Below, piece after piece: positions 23,001-35,839 of a DNA stretch of 64,000 nt. The notes under the pieces are model-generated. The model was not told the origin of the DNA and made no database searches. It saw only the letters and a program-made list of their open reading frames with translations. This stretch comes from Daphnia carinata. Lineage: Eukaryota; Arthropoda; Branchiopoda; Diplostraca; Daphniidae. Location: NCBI RefSeq assembly GCF_022539665.2, contig NC_081332.1, forward strand, positions 6,166,303 through 6,230,302, written 5' to 3'. Every line of letters begins with the position of its first letter. Position 1 is the first letter of the stretch. A program made the position numbers and the translations under genes.

Positions 23001-25069
23001 CCTATTTAAAAAAAAAAAACAATATTTAAAATAAATTAACCAAAATGATACCTTTCACGAAATTGTGGAAATAGATATGGTTCAATATTTGATTAACAAC
23101 AAGAGAGACGTGTAGAATTATAGCTTTTTTTTTGTCGGTTTTTCACGGCATTGGCGTTTAAAATTTAAAGGGCATCATCGTATAAATGAAATATACCACT
23201 ATACCGAATCATCTGAATAATGAGGTACGCATCAGACATGTCTGTCATGAACAGCTGCGCTAGGTATTGTGCAGCCTCGTAGGTAGTGTAGTCTATAATA
23301 GCGCAGGTATAGTACACGCACGATCGTGCGATCCAATTACGACCCCACTTTCCATTTATTTTGGCTCGTTCCAGGAATTCGTTTGTTCTTTTTTTTCCCG
23401 ATCTTTTTAGAAAAACACATCTTCGAAGCGAATAGATGCTCTCCTACCCAGTTTTGTTAGGAAAACGAGACATAAAAGTATAGATAATTCAATTCCTTTA
23501 AAAAAACAAAAAATTCCTTCAATAAAGATAAAAATCCAAAGTGCACTATATGAGATCAGAAAACAAGGAATAGGATTGCCCACTAGAATATCAAATAAAT
23601 CTGATATCCACGCGGGATTTAAATCGGATGAAGAACGTCGTGAACCTATTTTTGCAATTTCATTTTTTTTTTTTTTGCATGAGGAACAATGTTAAATCCT
23701 TTTCCAGTGGTTTTGCGAATCTGTATTTTTTTAAACGAAATCTTTCACCCGTAACCCAAAATCAAGGTGGCGAGTTTACCGGGTTCATTTTGAAGCCGAA
23801 ATAAATCTCGGATCAAATGAGACAGCTGTTCTTTTACTTTTCTTGTGCACACCACACAATGTACAGCTATTGTTCCCGAAGGATCAAACGTTCTTGCAAA
23901 GCGTGCCCAAAAGCCATTATTCTGACCGGCAGGGGCCTCCCCACCAAAATAACGACCGACTATACAAAAGGATATAAAAATCAGTCATCGCCAAAAAAAA
24001 AAAAAAAAGAAAAGAAAACGTGCCATGTATAGAAATAAAGAAAGAAAAAACTTAAATATAGAACAGTGTCGATGGTGGACACGCACAATCCAGCTAATTC
24101 ACGTTTTGACATTATCAGCACGTTTTATTATTATTTTTTTTTAAGTTTTTCTAGAGACAAGAAACTACATAGCGCGTGGAAGATATCGAGTTTAGAAATA
24201 TACGCCTCGCAGATTCGACGTCATCGACGTACCACGCACACAGTCGGCAAATGATACATGCGATATCATTATCTCTTTTACGAAATGATGGAACAACATG
24301 TCTTATTCATCTCTTGTACGTCTTACGAGGGGATACTCGACATAAAAAGAGAAAATTGGATAACTTATTTTAAGATTCGTTAGCTTCCCTATTTTTTTTT
24401 CTTTTGGTGGGGCGGGGGTTCTTTATTTGACATTTGCTTGCCCTTTCTCGTGTTTCTAGCTGATGATAGCTGGTCATTCTATACCTTCGGATGCCTACCA
24501 CGTCATACCAACGAGACGAAATGTGGGCCACTAGATCTACTCGTTGCCGGGCAAAAACAAAAGCTTGTTACGTCTGTCACCGTATTTCATCACAAGAGAC
24601 AATGTTATAATGGCCTAATGAGGGGCGCCTCATAGTTTTACGCAACTCAATAAGAAGCCATTGAGAAGTTGTACGCTTTCAAGTGAATCAACTAGTTCTA
24701 GAAAACATTTCTGGTTCAATACTCGCCATTTTGCCGCTAACACAACACACAGACGTAACTGAGGGAATATCAAACACTTGGCCTAACAAGAAATCAATAT
24801 AGAACCTGTATCTTCTATAGAATACTTTAAAAAAAAACCACTCTCCGAAGAGAAATGTTGAAATTCATGTTAGATCTGTTTATACATTTGATCTGAATTG
24901 GGATCAAGCCTTAGATCCGCGTTTCACTCTCTCCGCTACTACACTTTGGCGGAACTTTGCAAGATTAAACTATTCATGTATAACATAGCGTTACCCATAG
25001 CAATTGCATAAAACAAATAAAGGGTTAACTCACCGGCAGTCTGGTGGTGAAAGCTCGGACCATTTCCAT
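17016..25069 (-). CDS. CBARP/BARP-like single-pass membrane protein (voltage-gated Ca channel beta-subunit regulator family)
   Basis: Minus-strand exons: coding start 25034-25069 (exon from 25127), transmembrane exon 22829-23001, then 20280-20565, 19867-20149, 18766-19610, 18446-18668, 18290-18370, 18121-18220 and 17016-18037. The seven downstream exons join in phase, as do the first two. The link between 22829 and 20565 does not keep phase, so an exon of length 2 mod 3 is missing or 20565 belongs to another transcript. The short N-terminus (MEMVRAFTTRLP) followed by ITIYVLVAGIAGGLLLILAI and LLLCKYC resembles CBARP, which also has a short extracellular end and LLLCKRC. Strong C-terminal matches to my recall of human CBARP are RDYSIDERTDALFREF, DSGYRSLES and YRQVWELRANLEEH. 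CBARP binds the channel beta subunit and lowers calcium current. Much of the tail is low-complexity Ser/His/Gln sequence. Confidence 0.7.
20566..22828. other. Long intron or gap in the CBARP-like gene
   Basis: The exon needed to restore phase between the transmembrane exon and the 20,280-20,565 exon should lie here if the model is one gene. A candidate at about 21,577-21,625 has a strong acceptor and a GTAAGA donor, but its length and a TAG in the needed frame rule it out as the coding link. Nothing else coding is convincing. Confidence 0.4.
23002..25033. other. Intron of the CBARP-like gene
   Basis: AT-rich with many A and T runs. The short open frames on both strands show no family resemblance. 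I see no exon here. Confidence 0.5.
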
Positions 25070-25127
25070 TTCGGGTAGACGAACAATGCGAGAATAAACT
25101 TCATCACGCGATCTTGGCGGCGCCACT

Positions 25128-27647
25128 CTACACATCGATCAAAAACGAGCCATTAATTTTAATTTTTTTTTGTTCCATGTTTCACTAGACACACAAATTT
25201 TCGGCTTAAATAATAAAAAAAAAAAAACACACCCCGTCAGGAAGCGTTTATGTTCAATAGTGATACCGTGCTAATGCTAATGACTTCGCTATAGAGTGGG
25301 TCTAAGATAAACTTAACAAGATATAAAATTAAGCAGTTTTTCGGCGAACTCTTTTGCGCTCATCATAAGCAAAAGAAAGCTGGAAAAAAATGAGATTCCA
25401 CACTTGGTTCAATCAGCGACATTAGCATTTACGAACGCCTCCATTAAGGATATTTTATGCGGTAATGATTTATTTAAAAGCGTTACAGTTACGCTTTCAC
25501 CTACGGACTCTTACATAAGCCGAAACGCTGAGCCAACATCGCGACCTTTAATACATAACAAAATGTCAGCGCATTTCAATTACGTTCATCAGAAGGGGGA
25601 GCATAATACGATAGTCTAGCTTCTATTATGCATCAAAGGTCTACATGAAAACGTACATTTTGTGCAAGGTAACGCAGAAGGCATTAACGAGCTGGAGTTT
25701 GCGATTTGTCTTTTGCCGCAAAAGACGAGGACTACCCGTTTTTCTAAGCGAAGCGAAGAGAGATGGATCAATTACGCAAACGGATGGTATACCTCGCTCA
25801 GTGTGTATTTCTGTGTAATCCCCTTTTTCTTCCCGTGTATATACGTAAAGAATATCATAAAGGAAAAACAATTTTTCTTTGGCTTTTATCAGCGGACAAC
25901 GACAGGCAATTATTGGCTTTGTGTAGGGTTTACAAGATCTTGATGAAAAACGGCGAAGCGAATAAAACAAGCGAATAGACTGTGGCTGAGTAGGTTAGAG
26001 GTCTTTTACTTCCTTCAGAAGTTTGTCTTATTTAAATTCAAAAAGTATCACGTGAAGGCGATATTTGAAATACAAGCCGTAAGCTACAAATGGAGTAGCA
26101 ACCCAAGAGTTGGCAAAAAGTATTAGCATATCTAGTGTCATAGCGCATTATCCCGCGGGACCGACATCCCCCCCCCCATTGTTCCTTCAGGAAACCCAAT
26201 GCATTATTCCCCCCCCCCCCAATCCTTACTTGTTCTTCTTATCGTATATTCATTCGCCAGCAGTTTTAATCCGCTTCTTTAGGTTCCTATTCCCCATCTT
26301 TTTCTAAGACTCGCTTCTGTACCTCACACTACCATAAATGCACACAAAATTACTTGCGCGCATAGCTAAATAACTCGACGAATTTAAAAAAGAAAATTGC
26401 GGATATTCTAGATAACACCCACCCCCACCCCGCTCTCAATTAAATAAACAGGAAATAGAAACTTACCATCAGGAAAAGGAAGCAAAAGAGTCTTCTGACG
26501 ATGAAGTTATGGATTACGTTGCGCAGGGAGACACTGATGTAAAAGAACCGTCGGCGGAGTAATCTCTTCTTTAACTGGCTGCTGTTGCATCCGTCGCACG
26601 ATCAAGACTCGGCACCTCTTGGCAGGTCTCGTGTGTAGTCCACGACCGTGCGTACAAGACACCTGTAGTCTCCGAGAGCTGGAACATGGACGAAACGACA
26701 AGTTTTGCGCGTGCAACGCAAGCGCGCAGACTCAACAATGCCGCTCTATCGACGTCTTTTATTTTGTGTTTTAACAAGAAAAGGGATGTACCAAAGTAGA
26801 GAAAGGATTTTGCACTCGATATTGACCTCTTCCCTAAAAACAAATTTAAAAAAAATATATAGTTACATTGAATTCAAGGGCCGTTAGACAAGCGAGTTGA
26901 CATTTAAATTTTCTGAATTTAAATACCGTTGTCACTTGCAGCGTTTCGCACGTACATGTTGGATAAAAAGACCAGTGGGCGAATTATGGCATCATTAAAA
27001 TACCAGGAAAACATTCATAGCTCACTGGACTGCCAGATGGCCTTGTTTCTTTTCATGTTTTCGCTTTTCTTTTCTCTCGGGTTGCTCAGACGCGAACTGT
27101 GGGACGAAAAGAAATTGATCAATAATCCGGCAACAGGCAAAACAAGGATGCGGAAGAAAAATATGATGAACTAGACCTGTGAGTGGGTCGGACAATCAGG
27201 ACCGCGAAAGCAATCATCCAGGGTTTTATTGGTAACGTCCGTATGTTCCTCTCGTCATAACACGGCCGTGACGAGCGCGTGTTGTGAAGAACAGGAGGGA
27301 AACAACAATAGTAGCTCGAAACTATATTAAGGTATGCGTCGTTGTCATCGCAACCATGATGATGATGTCCGAACGTGGCGACACGCAAACATCATTTCCT
27401 TGACAAAATGGTACATCATTCCAATAGAGGAACTTTGCCGACAGTTATTGATCATTCCACAGCCATTGTCGGATTGCATGAAATCTAATTGTTTTCTTAC
27501 CCGAACGCATAGAAATAACGAATTCGAAATTTTTTTTTTATTACTGTAAAAATCGATTAGTAAATTTCTGGGTTGACAGAGGACAAATAGAGTCCACGAG
27601 GTTGTTGATGATAGCCGCCGTACCTGTTGCAAACGGCTCTGGGGCGT
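25128..27647. other. Upstream region of the CBARP-like gene, downstream of ATG10
   Basis: Between the CBARP-like coding start and the ATG10 stop. It contains C-rich runs at about 26,167-26,175 and 26,211-26,220 and a more GC-rich island at about 26,470-26,750, described separately. The long overlapping frames at 25,640-25,970 on both strands look like chance. Confidence 0.45.
26467..26720 (-). other. Candidate 5' non-coding exon of the CBARP-like gene
   Basis: A GC-rich island in AT-rich DNA ends in a perfect donor, CTGATG|GTAAGT, at 26,467/26,466 on the minus strand. Its reading frames do not connect openly to the next exon (25,034-25,127): joining gives an immediate stop or leaves no upstream Met. 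It therefore fits best as 5' untranslated sequence, with translation starting at ATG 25,069. The upper boundary is approximate. Confidence 0.35.
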
Positions 27648-30600
27648 TTACCGGAAGGATGCGTAATGATGAGAGACGGGACAGCCGACTAAAGGAGCCA
27701 CTGTTGACATCCAGCGGATAAAATATCGCCTACGTCAACAGAAAGGGCAAAATTTACTCAACCAGCAAATAATGTTTTAAAAGACTACTAGGGCTGATGA
27801 TTTTTAATTGGGAAGAGACGTGAAATGCACGTGAGGGGGGAGGAGGGTTTCTATAATCAGAAACTGCTTCTCAGCCAACTTTGCCATCACCGGAGCAACC
27901 AGCAGGTAGGAAGACATCCTCCTCCATAAAGGAAATCAGATGTAATACGTAAACGATATAACTCACTTTGCGTCAATTCGGTCGACGTCGTTGCCCGCGA
28001 TCTGATCCATCAGGTCGGCCGTCCGGCACGGATGCAGATGGTACCACGGCTCCCCGAGGAAAGGGTGCTCCTAAGCATATAACATCACATTAAAATGCTT
28101 TTGAGCGTGGCTCTATTTTAATTGCTATCGTACTGTTGCACAACACGGCAACTGCTTGACAACACCAAACGCGTGGAAAATGAACATTTTTAGAAACTCT
28201 TCTTTTTGACAATTACAGCCTGGCGTAGCAAACCAAGTGAAATATTGAACAAGATTTGACAATGTCTAGATTTGCAAAACTTGTTTGGATTCGACTTCTT
28301 TGTAATGGGGAAAGAAAAAACCTGTTGCGTCAACGAACGAAGTCGTTCGGATTCGTCAGATGAAGGACGTCGTTCGGCAGCAGTTAAATCCCTCCATAAT
28401 TCTTCAACTTCAAGGCAGCTTCCATCTAAAAAATGAAAACGCAAATATGAAGCGTGAAATAGAAAAATGTGCCACTCTAAATAGAAACTGCATTCGCGGA
28501 TAAAGTGGATATTACACGGTACTAAATCAATTAAAATAAACCTCGTCTCCAGGCTCTCAAATAGAGTGTAGGCACGGCGTGTGCTAGACTGTACAGCACG
28601 TGAAATTCGCCATAGACTTGACGGAAAGAAGAATCGGCATCAATGCTGCATGGATCCTACGTACACCGATAGTGACAATGTAAATATGCAAATTAACCAT
28701 TTTTCTCATCTAACAAATAGCGATTGCGAATTACATTTTCATAAAGTTCCGTCATCGAATCGTGATCGACCGTCGCATCTTCCATCCGTGCGGATACAGT
28801 TCTCTCCGGCGTCTCTCCAATGGCTACAGGGTAGTCCATCCTTTTGACCAGATAACCACCTCCGTGCTCCTCCTTGAAACAAAAAAAAATGGGATAATAT
28901 TTAAAAAAAAAATAACAAGAAAAACCGATTAGATGATGTGAAGGAGCCACAAGCAATGCTACTAAACTTTGTGTACAAAGGGCCCTCGAGCACCGAGGGC
29001 ACTTTACAGCGTAATTCTCATTTCTAATGCAGTTGTTTCACCAGTTGGTTAACCAGCTTGGCCCAAAAGACAAAGGCTTCGTGATTTATTACGTTCCCTA
29101 AACTTGGACTAACTAGACTAATTGTGGGATTTGGTTCCATTCTAATTTGATTCGATCGATTTTTCTACTGAACTGGGGCTTTGCTATGCAATACATCAAG
29201 ATTAACAATAGCAACTGAATGGCTTGCTCACTCAAAATAAAAAATGTAAATAAGAACTTAATAAAAATTTATGTGCGGAAGACTTTCATTGAATTTTTGA
29301 TGTAGTTTTTTGTTTAATGTAGGACAACTTTAAAAAGGTTTTTGGGCGTTGGTTCGGTTACGCTAGTTATGCAGATTATTGACAATAACGTCTAAAGGTT
29401 TTAACGATACAAAAAAAAAGAACTTTCCCAACACTTTGTTCTTTAGCTTGTCACTCAATTTCTAAAGTTTAGTCTATAAAAAGGATCATGCAACCGTACT
29501 TTGTCTTCACTCTGGCGCTGGAGAACTATGTCAATCAGTTTAGTTTGAATTTGCATCCATCACCCAAGATCTAGACGGCTCATTATTTGTTAGTCTAGCC
29601 AAGTTAGTCGCAAAATTGAAACTATAGATTGACTATAACGATGACGCAGGGAAATCCTGCCTAACCCATTCTTATCTTACTTCGATGTTGGAAGCGTGAC
29701 ATTACAATAGAGAAACTCTCAGCTCGGCCTGCGTCTCCAATCTTGCATCCGCCTTTTCAATCTACTGCAAAGGCGTATGCATTCTCGGCGTCTTTAGAAT
29801 TGAAACAGTAGTTTGGCGTCACAGGTCTGATGGCTAATTAGTCGAGATGAAAGACAGCGGAATGGCAAAAGACGGACATGAGGTGCGGGGGATAATAGTG
29901 CAAGTCATGTTCAGATCCAAGGCAACAAACGGAAAAAAAAAGTAAATTACTTATGGTGTGGTCGAATGTGTGGACTAAAATAGACATTGCAATTCACTTT
30001 GCTAGTCGCCTTGTGCGTCATGGAGTCCGATGTCACTGGATACGTTTGATTTAGATACAAACCACGTTTTGTTTTTTCCTTCAACGAATACGTTTCAACG
30101 ATAATCGAATTAGACCCAAGGGCGCAGTGTTCTCTCTAATCAGTGCCACATTAACGAACAGAATTTAGCGTAATTACGTTACGATTGAACAACTCTAACG
30201 GCTATGCGCTCGCTTCTATTCAGTGTAAACCAGTGATCTCAGTTAAGTTAGACATAATTACAATTTTACTTGCACATCTAATCCTACATTTGTTACAGAT
30301 TCTGGTACGATCTTTGCAGAAGTTGTAGAAAGTTTTCTATTTCAAGCTAATGTTAGCATGACATTCGTATTGATTGCCATGGTGTTACATTGTAACAGAT
30401 GGTCGAAGTTCTCTCATCCGCTCTCCCGTAAACAACGGTACGTATATCCAAAATAGAATAGTTTCAAAAATGCAAAGCCTGAATTTTCAATACCTGTTCA
30501 AAATAGTGTGACAAATGCTATTCTTTATTTAACACTAGATACTATGCAATAGGGAAAAAAAATTTAAACGTGAATATTTGATGCCATCTATCGCCAAACG

Positions 30601-32364
30601 ATTAAATCTTCAGGTCTTTGCAGGATCGGAACATGGTTATCGAAAGCTCCTCGTAGGAATAGCTCATTAATAAAAACACGCTTAGAGTGACGGGTGAGAT
30701 GTCCTGAATTTCATTTCGTTGTTGAACAGCACGTTCACACGACACTCATGTAGTACATTCACGGTCTGTGAATCGAGAGCAAAGGGACACGATACGAATA
30801 CAAAATTTTTCGTTCTCCCACGTTTCCGGCCGTTGTCATCAGCAGCGCCATGACTACCGCTGTGGCCTTTCCCCTTCACATTCACTCGCTATGGAACCGT
30901 CAATGAAGCATAAATAATTTACCCAAATAGTGAATTATCTCTTACGAAACCCACATCATGGCGCGAAACCATGTGAAACTGCTGTTTGAATTACATTCTT
31001 GATATTTACTAGCAAATTTGTTAAAATCAAGCATCATCGTAGACAATCCCTCAACATCTTCATACTAGGCTAACACGATTTTACCTTTCTGTCTTTTTTT
31101 GTTTGTTTCTAAAATTTTTATACTTGCTTTGCCCGGAGCTATGGCCAGTGAGCAGAGCAAAAAAAAAAAAGATCAGTGGAATAAAAAATCTGAAAAACCT
31201 TGGCCGAATATACACAACGGAAATTCGAAGGTCATTTTACAAAAACAGACAGCATAAATTCACGTGATCGACTTAAATGGTAAAAGCATGAAGAAAGACT
31301 AGTTTACAACGAAACGTTGCAGATGGCAAGTACTATTTGAAGAAACACGTGCACAAAGATGGAGACTTACCAGTGATCCACGAAAATGCCATCCATCACC
31401 GATCGAGTCGGACACTGCCAACATGTGACGAACTCCAACCACGAACTCTTCCCATGTTATGGTACCCTTGTACAAATGATCAAATTGTTATTCTGCACAT
31501 CGCTAAAAAGTTAAGATCACCATTAACCAACTGTGAAATATGGGATTCGAAATGTCTCTAGAAAACTAGTCTAACTACTTTTGACCGTAATCAGTTCCAT
31601 TATCTATAAATTTGTTACACATTGTCGTGTGTCAGCGCCGTGAAACTCGTTTCTCTGCTGCATTAGCTCGACGAGGTGTTTGAACCCTTGCTTGGACTAA
31701 CTACGCCCATTTCACTTGGCTCCATTGCAAGTTTTCTCATTTCTTTCTTATTTCATTTTTACGTAGCACTTTTCTTTTTTGCCGCAACGTGGCAGCGCTG
31801 TGCAAGTGCATTTTTGGCCACCAGGTGGAAGGCCGACTGCCTGGCCTAGCGGGAACCGGCACGAGGTGGAAGGCATTGATTTTCCGATATTTCTCGCAGC
31901 AGTAAGCCAGCAACAAACACACGTACATACGTAGACATTTCGTTTGAGCAGAGATGCAGTGGCAATTGCATACAATCCAAACCTCCTTTGGCTTGACTAT
32001 CGCATGTATAATGGTAAACGGAAAACAACACAATGGCGATATTTTGGTTGAAAGTTAAATGACATGAAACACTCACCATCTAAATGATAGGATGAGATGA
32101 GACAACGTTCTTTAAGTTTTATTTCGAGGAAAGCAGAAAACAGACAAAAAAATACTAATGGAACCGGCGAATGGCCAAATTGAAAGTGAACTGGATGAAT
32201 GGTGGTGGAATGAAGGAATGACAAGATGGGGAGAGAAGGGGAATAACAGGGGAAGGGGAAAAGCCGGTTGATTGGTCGGAGGATGGCAAAAGGAAAGGAA
32301 AAAGAGGGAGGATGTGCAACATCATATCCAGTTCTTTAAGACTTACTGGCTTAATGACATTCAT
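27648..32364 (-). CDS. ATG10: Autophagy E2-like conjugating enzyme ATG10
   Basis: Seven exons on the minus strand: 32347-32364, 31371-31466, 28735-28872, 28542-28656, 28322-28425, 27967-28070 and 27648-27729. They give 218 aa, against 220 in human. ATG10 takes activated ATG12 from ATG7 and attaches it to ATG5 in the cytosol, needed for autophagosome growth. The catalytic cysteine is Cys172 in the family motif LHPCRT, preceded by EHPFLGEPWYH. Other family blocks are SIGDGWHF, EFHVLYSLAHAVPTLYLRAW, DGSCLEVEELW and the C-terminal RYFIRWMSTVAPLVG. The six-codon first exon (MNVIKP, donor GTAAGT) is inferred: it supplies the Met, has a perfect donor and joins in phase to the second exon. A 2.5 kb intron separates exons 2 and 3. 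Confidence 0.88.
28873..31370. other. ATG10 intron 2
   Basis: About 2.5 kb of AT-rich sequence between two in-phase ATG10 exons. The frame at 30,682-30,885 on the minus strand and others are short and unsupported. I see no nested gene. Confidence 0.5.
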
Positions 32365-33495
32365 TTCTGTTTAAAGTCTGATGAAGTTTTATTTTTAGTT
32401 TTTTTGAAAAGAGAAACTTCGATATTCCGTAAGCTTTTTATTCGAGGTTGACGCAAGCTGTCAAATCAATATGGCCAAGGCCGGTCAATCTCATTCTCCT
32501 GTTGTCTTAAACATAATAATTCCAAGCTTAACGTTCTTAATTTGTGAGTTTTTAAAAATTATTTTTAGTTACTTCGTTTACTAATTTCCTGAAAATATGC
32601 AATCAGCAAATATTTCTATAAATACTCAAAATTAACAAATCACCGCTAGAGAGCGGTGAGCGCTGCAGAGCACGCTGTCGCTAGAGGCGCTGTCAGATAC
32701 CCGGATTTCGATGAGAGCAAAGAAGGGAAGAAAGAAAAGCGCGCACATAGACATCACGTTGATGATACTCTGCGCCAAACGTACTATGTGCCAACAGCCG
32801 GCGCGCGTGCCTGCGGGTTCTCCTGTGCATCGCGCTTCAGTTTGTGCCCTTCGGGTAATATCTAAGAGGGCGCCATATGACAGCGAGGGCGAATGCAGCA
32901 GGCCCCAGTAACACGGCACTATCACTAGACTACCACACAGGCAGTATTGCGCCAGTCACCCAGTCAGCCTTGTGCGTCCTCTCGCTGATCCGACGCTGCT
33001 GTGTATCTGATTAGACATCCCGCCTCTTGAAACAGACAGACAAATTCCGAGGGTGTCATTCTCTCTTTCATTTGTCGTGCATGTGTCTTATGTGCCGGTT
33101 AGTCTACTGTAGAGTTGTGGGTGAAATTCGACAGCCAATGTGTGTACGCGTCGCGGCCATGAGTTAGAAAGTGTGTGGCGTCGCGCGTGACACTTCCCTC
33201 TCCCAAGCGAGACCTACCGAGTGTGTGTGTGTGTGTGTGTGTGAGTGAGTGTTAGTGTCTGTGTGTATGTGTGTATACCTTGAGTTTACGTACACATCAA
33301 AGAGAGAGAAAGAGAGGGATTTCTGTTTTATTTCTGTTTTGGGAAGTTAACATGCTTTCCCGACAGATTCAGTGCGCCTGACAAAAACAAGTAACGAGGA
33401 GAAACCTAAACATTATTTCGCGACGACTGTGATGTGCGTGAGCCAGTCTGGCCGGCCGTGCCCCCAAAGTAGCGAAAACGACGAAAATTGACAAT
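32365..33495 (+). promoter_or_regulatory. Shared upstream region of ATG10 and Ssdp
   Basis: ATG10 starts leftward at 32,364 and Ssdp rightward at 33,496, so both promoters should lie here. The half near Ssdp is GC-richer and is probably its 5' untranslated exon, with a GT run at about 33,219-33,247 and a GA-rich stretch at 33,300-33,317. No TATA box is evident for either gene. Confidence 0.45.
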
Positions 33496-35801
33496 ATGTA
33501 CGCGAAAGGCAAAGGGTCGACGGTACCCTCGGACGCCCAAGCTAGGGAGAAGTAAGTCTTTATTTATCTCCTTTATTTCGACGTGGTTATATGCCGCTGA
33601 TATGTTTTCTTGTGGGGGGCCTATGTGTGTGTATGTGAATGTATGGTTAGTTGGAGGGAAGATCGGAAAAAAGGACTACGCGCCAAACGACAATAGCAGC
33701 AGCGTGTTTCAATTCCATCATGGGTTCTTGTTCTTTTTTCGAGTTATTTTTTACATAATGTTAGTGACGAACTTCGTTTTAAACAATTCCGAAATAGATG
33801 CCAAGGCACATTTCCACATGGACTAATATTGTCCAGTATTCATGCTGTAGCGGCCTGGCGTTTGACTCGCTAGTTCCCTTGTGTACCAGTGTGTGTTATA
33901 AAAAGCTGCCAAGATGGCTGCCGTGTGTGTTGTCCTAATAGTTCTTGCATGTCCCAAGCTTTTTTGGCAGAATGACAGGACTGCAGTACAGTTGGGGAAA
34001 ATAAAGGAGACGAAAAATAAAAATAAAAAACATTCGACCGGTTCCACGCCCGCCATTTTAACACGTTTTTGTTGTTTTTGAATGATTTCTCTCTCTTAAC
34101 AGGTTAGCATTATATGTCTACGAGTACCTGCTGCATGTGGGAGCCCAGAAAGCCGCACAGACATTTCTATCCGAGGTAAAATATATTTTCTTTTTTGAAA
34201 TTTCTAAAGAGTTGTTGTTCATTGGCAGACTGTTAAGTACACTTTTCAATGAGCGGCATCTCTTGCCAGCATTTGGAAGTGGTTGGAGATGTTGTCTTAA
34301 GGGCTGCTTTGTGAAACTGGATGGATGTTGACTGATAGATCGATACTTTTGTCCAACATCTATCTCAACGTCTTTTTTATTGTGTGACAACGTTTTCGAC
34401 GTTCAGTCAACATGTGAACCTACGTGTTAGCATTCTGCTTGACGTTCTGAAAACAATTAATTTTCAATCATCTTTAATTGGTCTATTTTTAATTTTAAGA
34501 TTCGGTGGGAGAAAAACATCACCTTAGGAGAGCCACCCGGTTTCCTTCATTCGTGGTGGTGGTAAGTACAACATAAAAAGAAATTAACAATTATAATTAA
34601 ATGCATTAATCTCTTCTTTTTCGATTTGGTAGTGTATTTTGGGATTTATATTGCGCGGCGCCGGAGCGTCGAGACACATGCGATCACTCCAGTGAAGCCA
34701 AAGCCTTTCATGACTATGTAAGAGGATCCTTCACATCTGCCAATAATTTTTTTTATGTCATTCATATTTTAATTTATCACACTCTAGTTAATTAATTGTC
34801 AAAATAGTTTGTTTATTAGTCGACCTTTAGTCCCTGATTGTCAGTCTCCTTTTAAGCTCTTTAATTTAATTAAAGTTTGTTTAACACAAGTGATTTATTT
34901 TATTTTATTTTCTCGTTTTGTAGGGTTTCGTCAATTCCGGCTATGGCGTCAATGGCATCGCACACGTAAGTAGAACTGGCCACATTTCCGAATTAAGTGA
35001 ACGTGCGCTCTCTCCCAAATAACATGTGGCGATTCAAATAAGGCGGGCGCTTTTAACTTCAACGTTTCATTCAGGTGCAGGGCAACAGGTGTACCGTAAT
35101 TGTTTGTTTAACTGCCCCAACCATATTAGATATCCTCATCGTTCCGACACACGTGTATCAGCATAATCCACCACACCGTTTTCATTTAACACGTAGAGTC
35201 ATTTTTTTTGTTTTTGTTTTACTCTCTTCAATTATTTTATTTTTCAAATTAAATCAGGTCAAGACAAAGAAGTCTGGGGAAGGCAATCAAAGTGGGTTAA
35301 TTTGACCCTCTCTTTGTGGGAAAACTTACAGGTAGACTCTCGTTCAGGGGAGAGGGATGAGGATTTCTCCTTTTTTTTTTATTTAAAGGTTCTTCTAGTT
35401 TACATTTCGTGTGTGTGTGTGTGTGTGGAACCCTCCAAGCAGGAATGTGTGTGAAGAACCAATAGGGAACTCGGATTCTCTTTTAGTTGGTGCATAGGGG
35501 AGGAGAGATACAGCTATTGTTTGAATCCAGAAGGGGAGACTCAAAATTGGGGGATCTTTCATTTTGGATTTCGTCGGATGTGTGATATTTCCAACGGTCT
35601 CGTTCCTTTTTTTTTAAATGGGAAAGAGAAAGAGAGAGAAGTTGCTAGATACCCGGAATTATTCCGATAACTAACGCGCATAGTGGGAGAAAAGAATGGA
35701 TGTGTAGAAGGTTCGTACATCGGATGCTGTGAAATGAAGAAGAAAGAGACGACGAATCAATGCAGGAAACGGAGAAGAAAAGAGAACTAGATAAAAAGAG
35801 C

Positions 35802-35839
<38 letters not shown>

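Noticed and set aside
26571-26720. Immunoglobulin-like string (LRC ... GDYRCLV) on the minus strand
   Set aside because: It needs an acceptor and a weak donor chosen by hand, is only about 45 residues, and CBARP proteins have no such domain. The GTAAGT donor at 26,467 fits a non-coding exon better.
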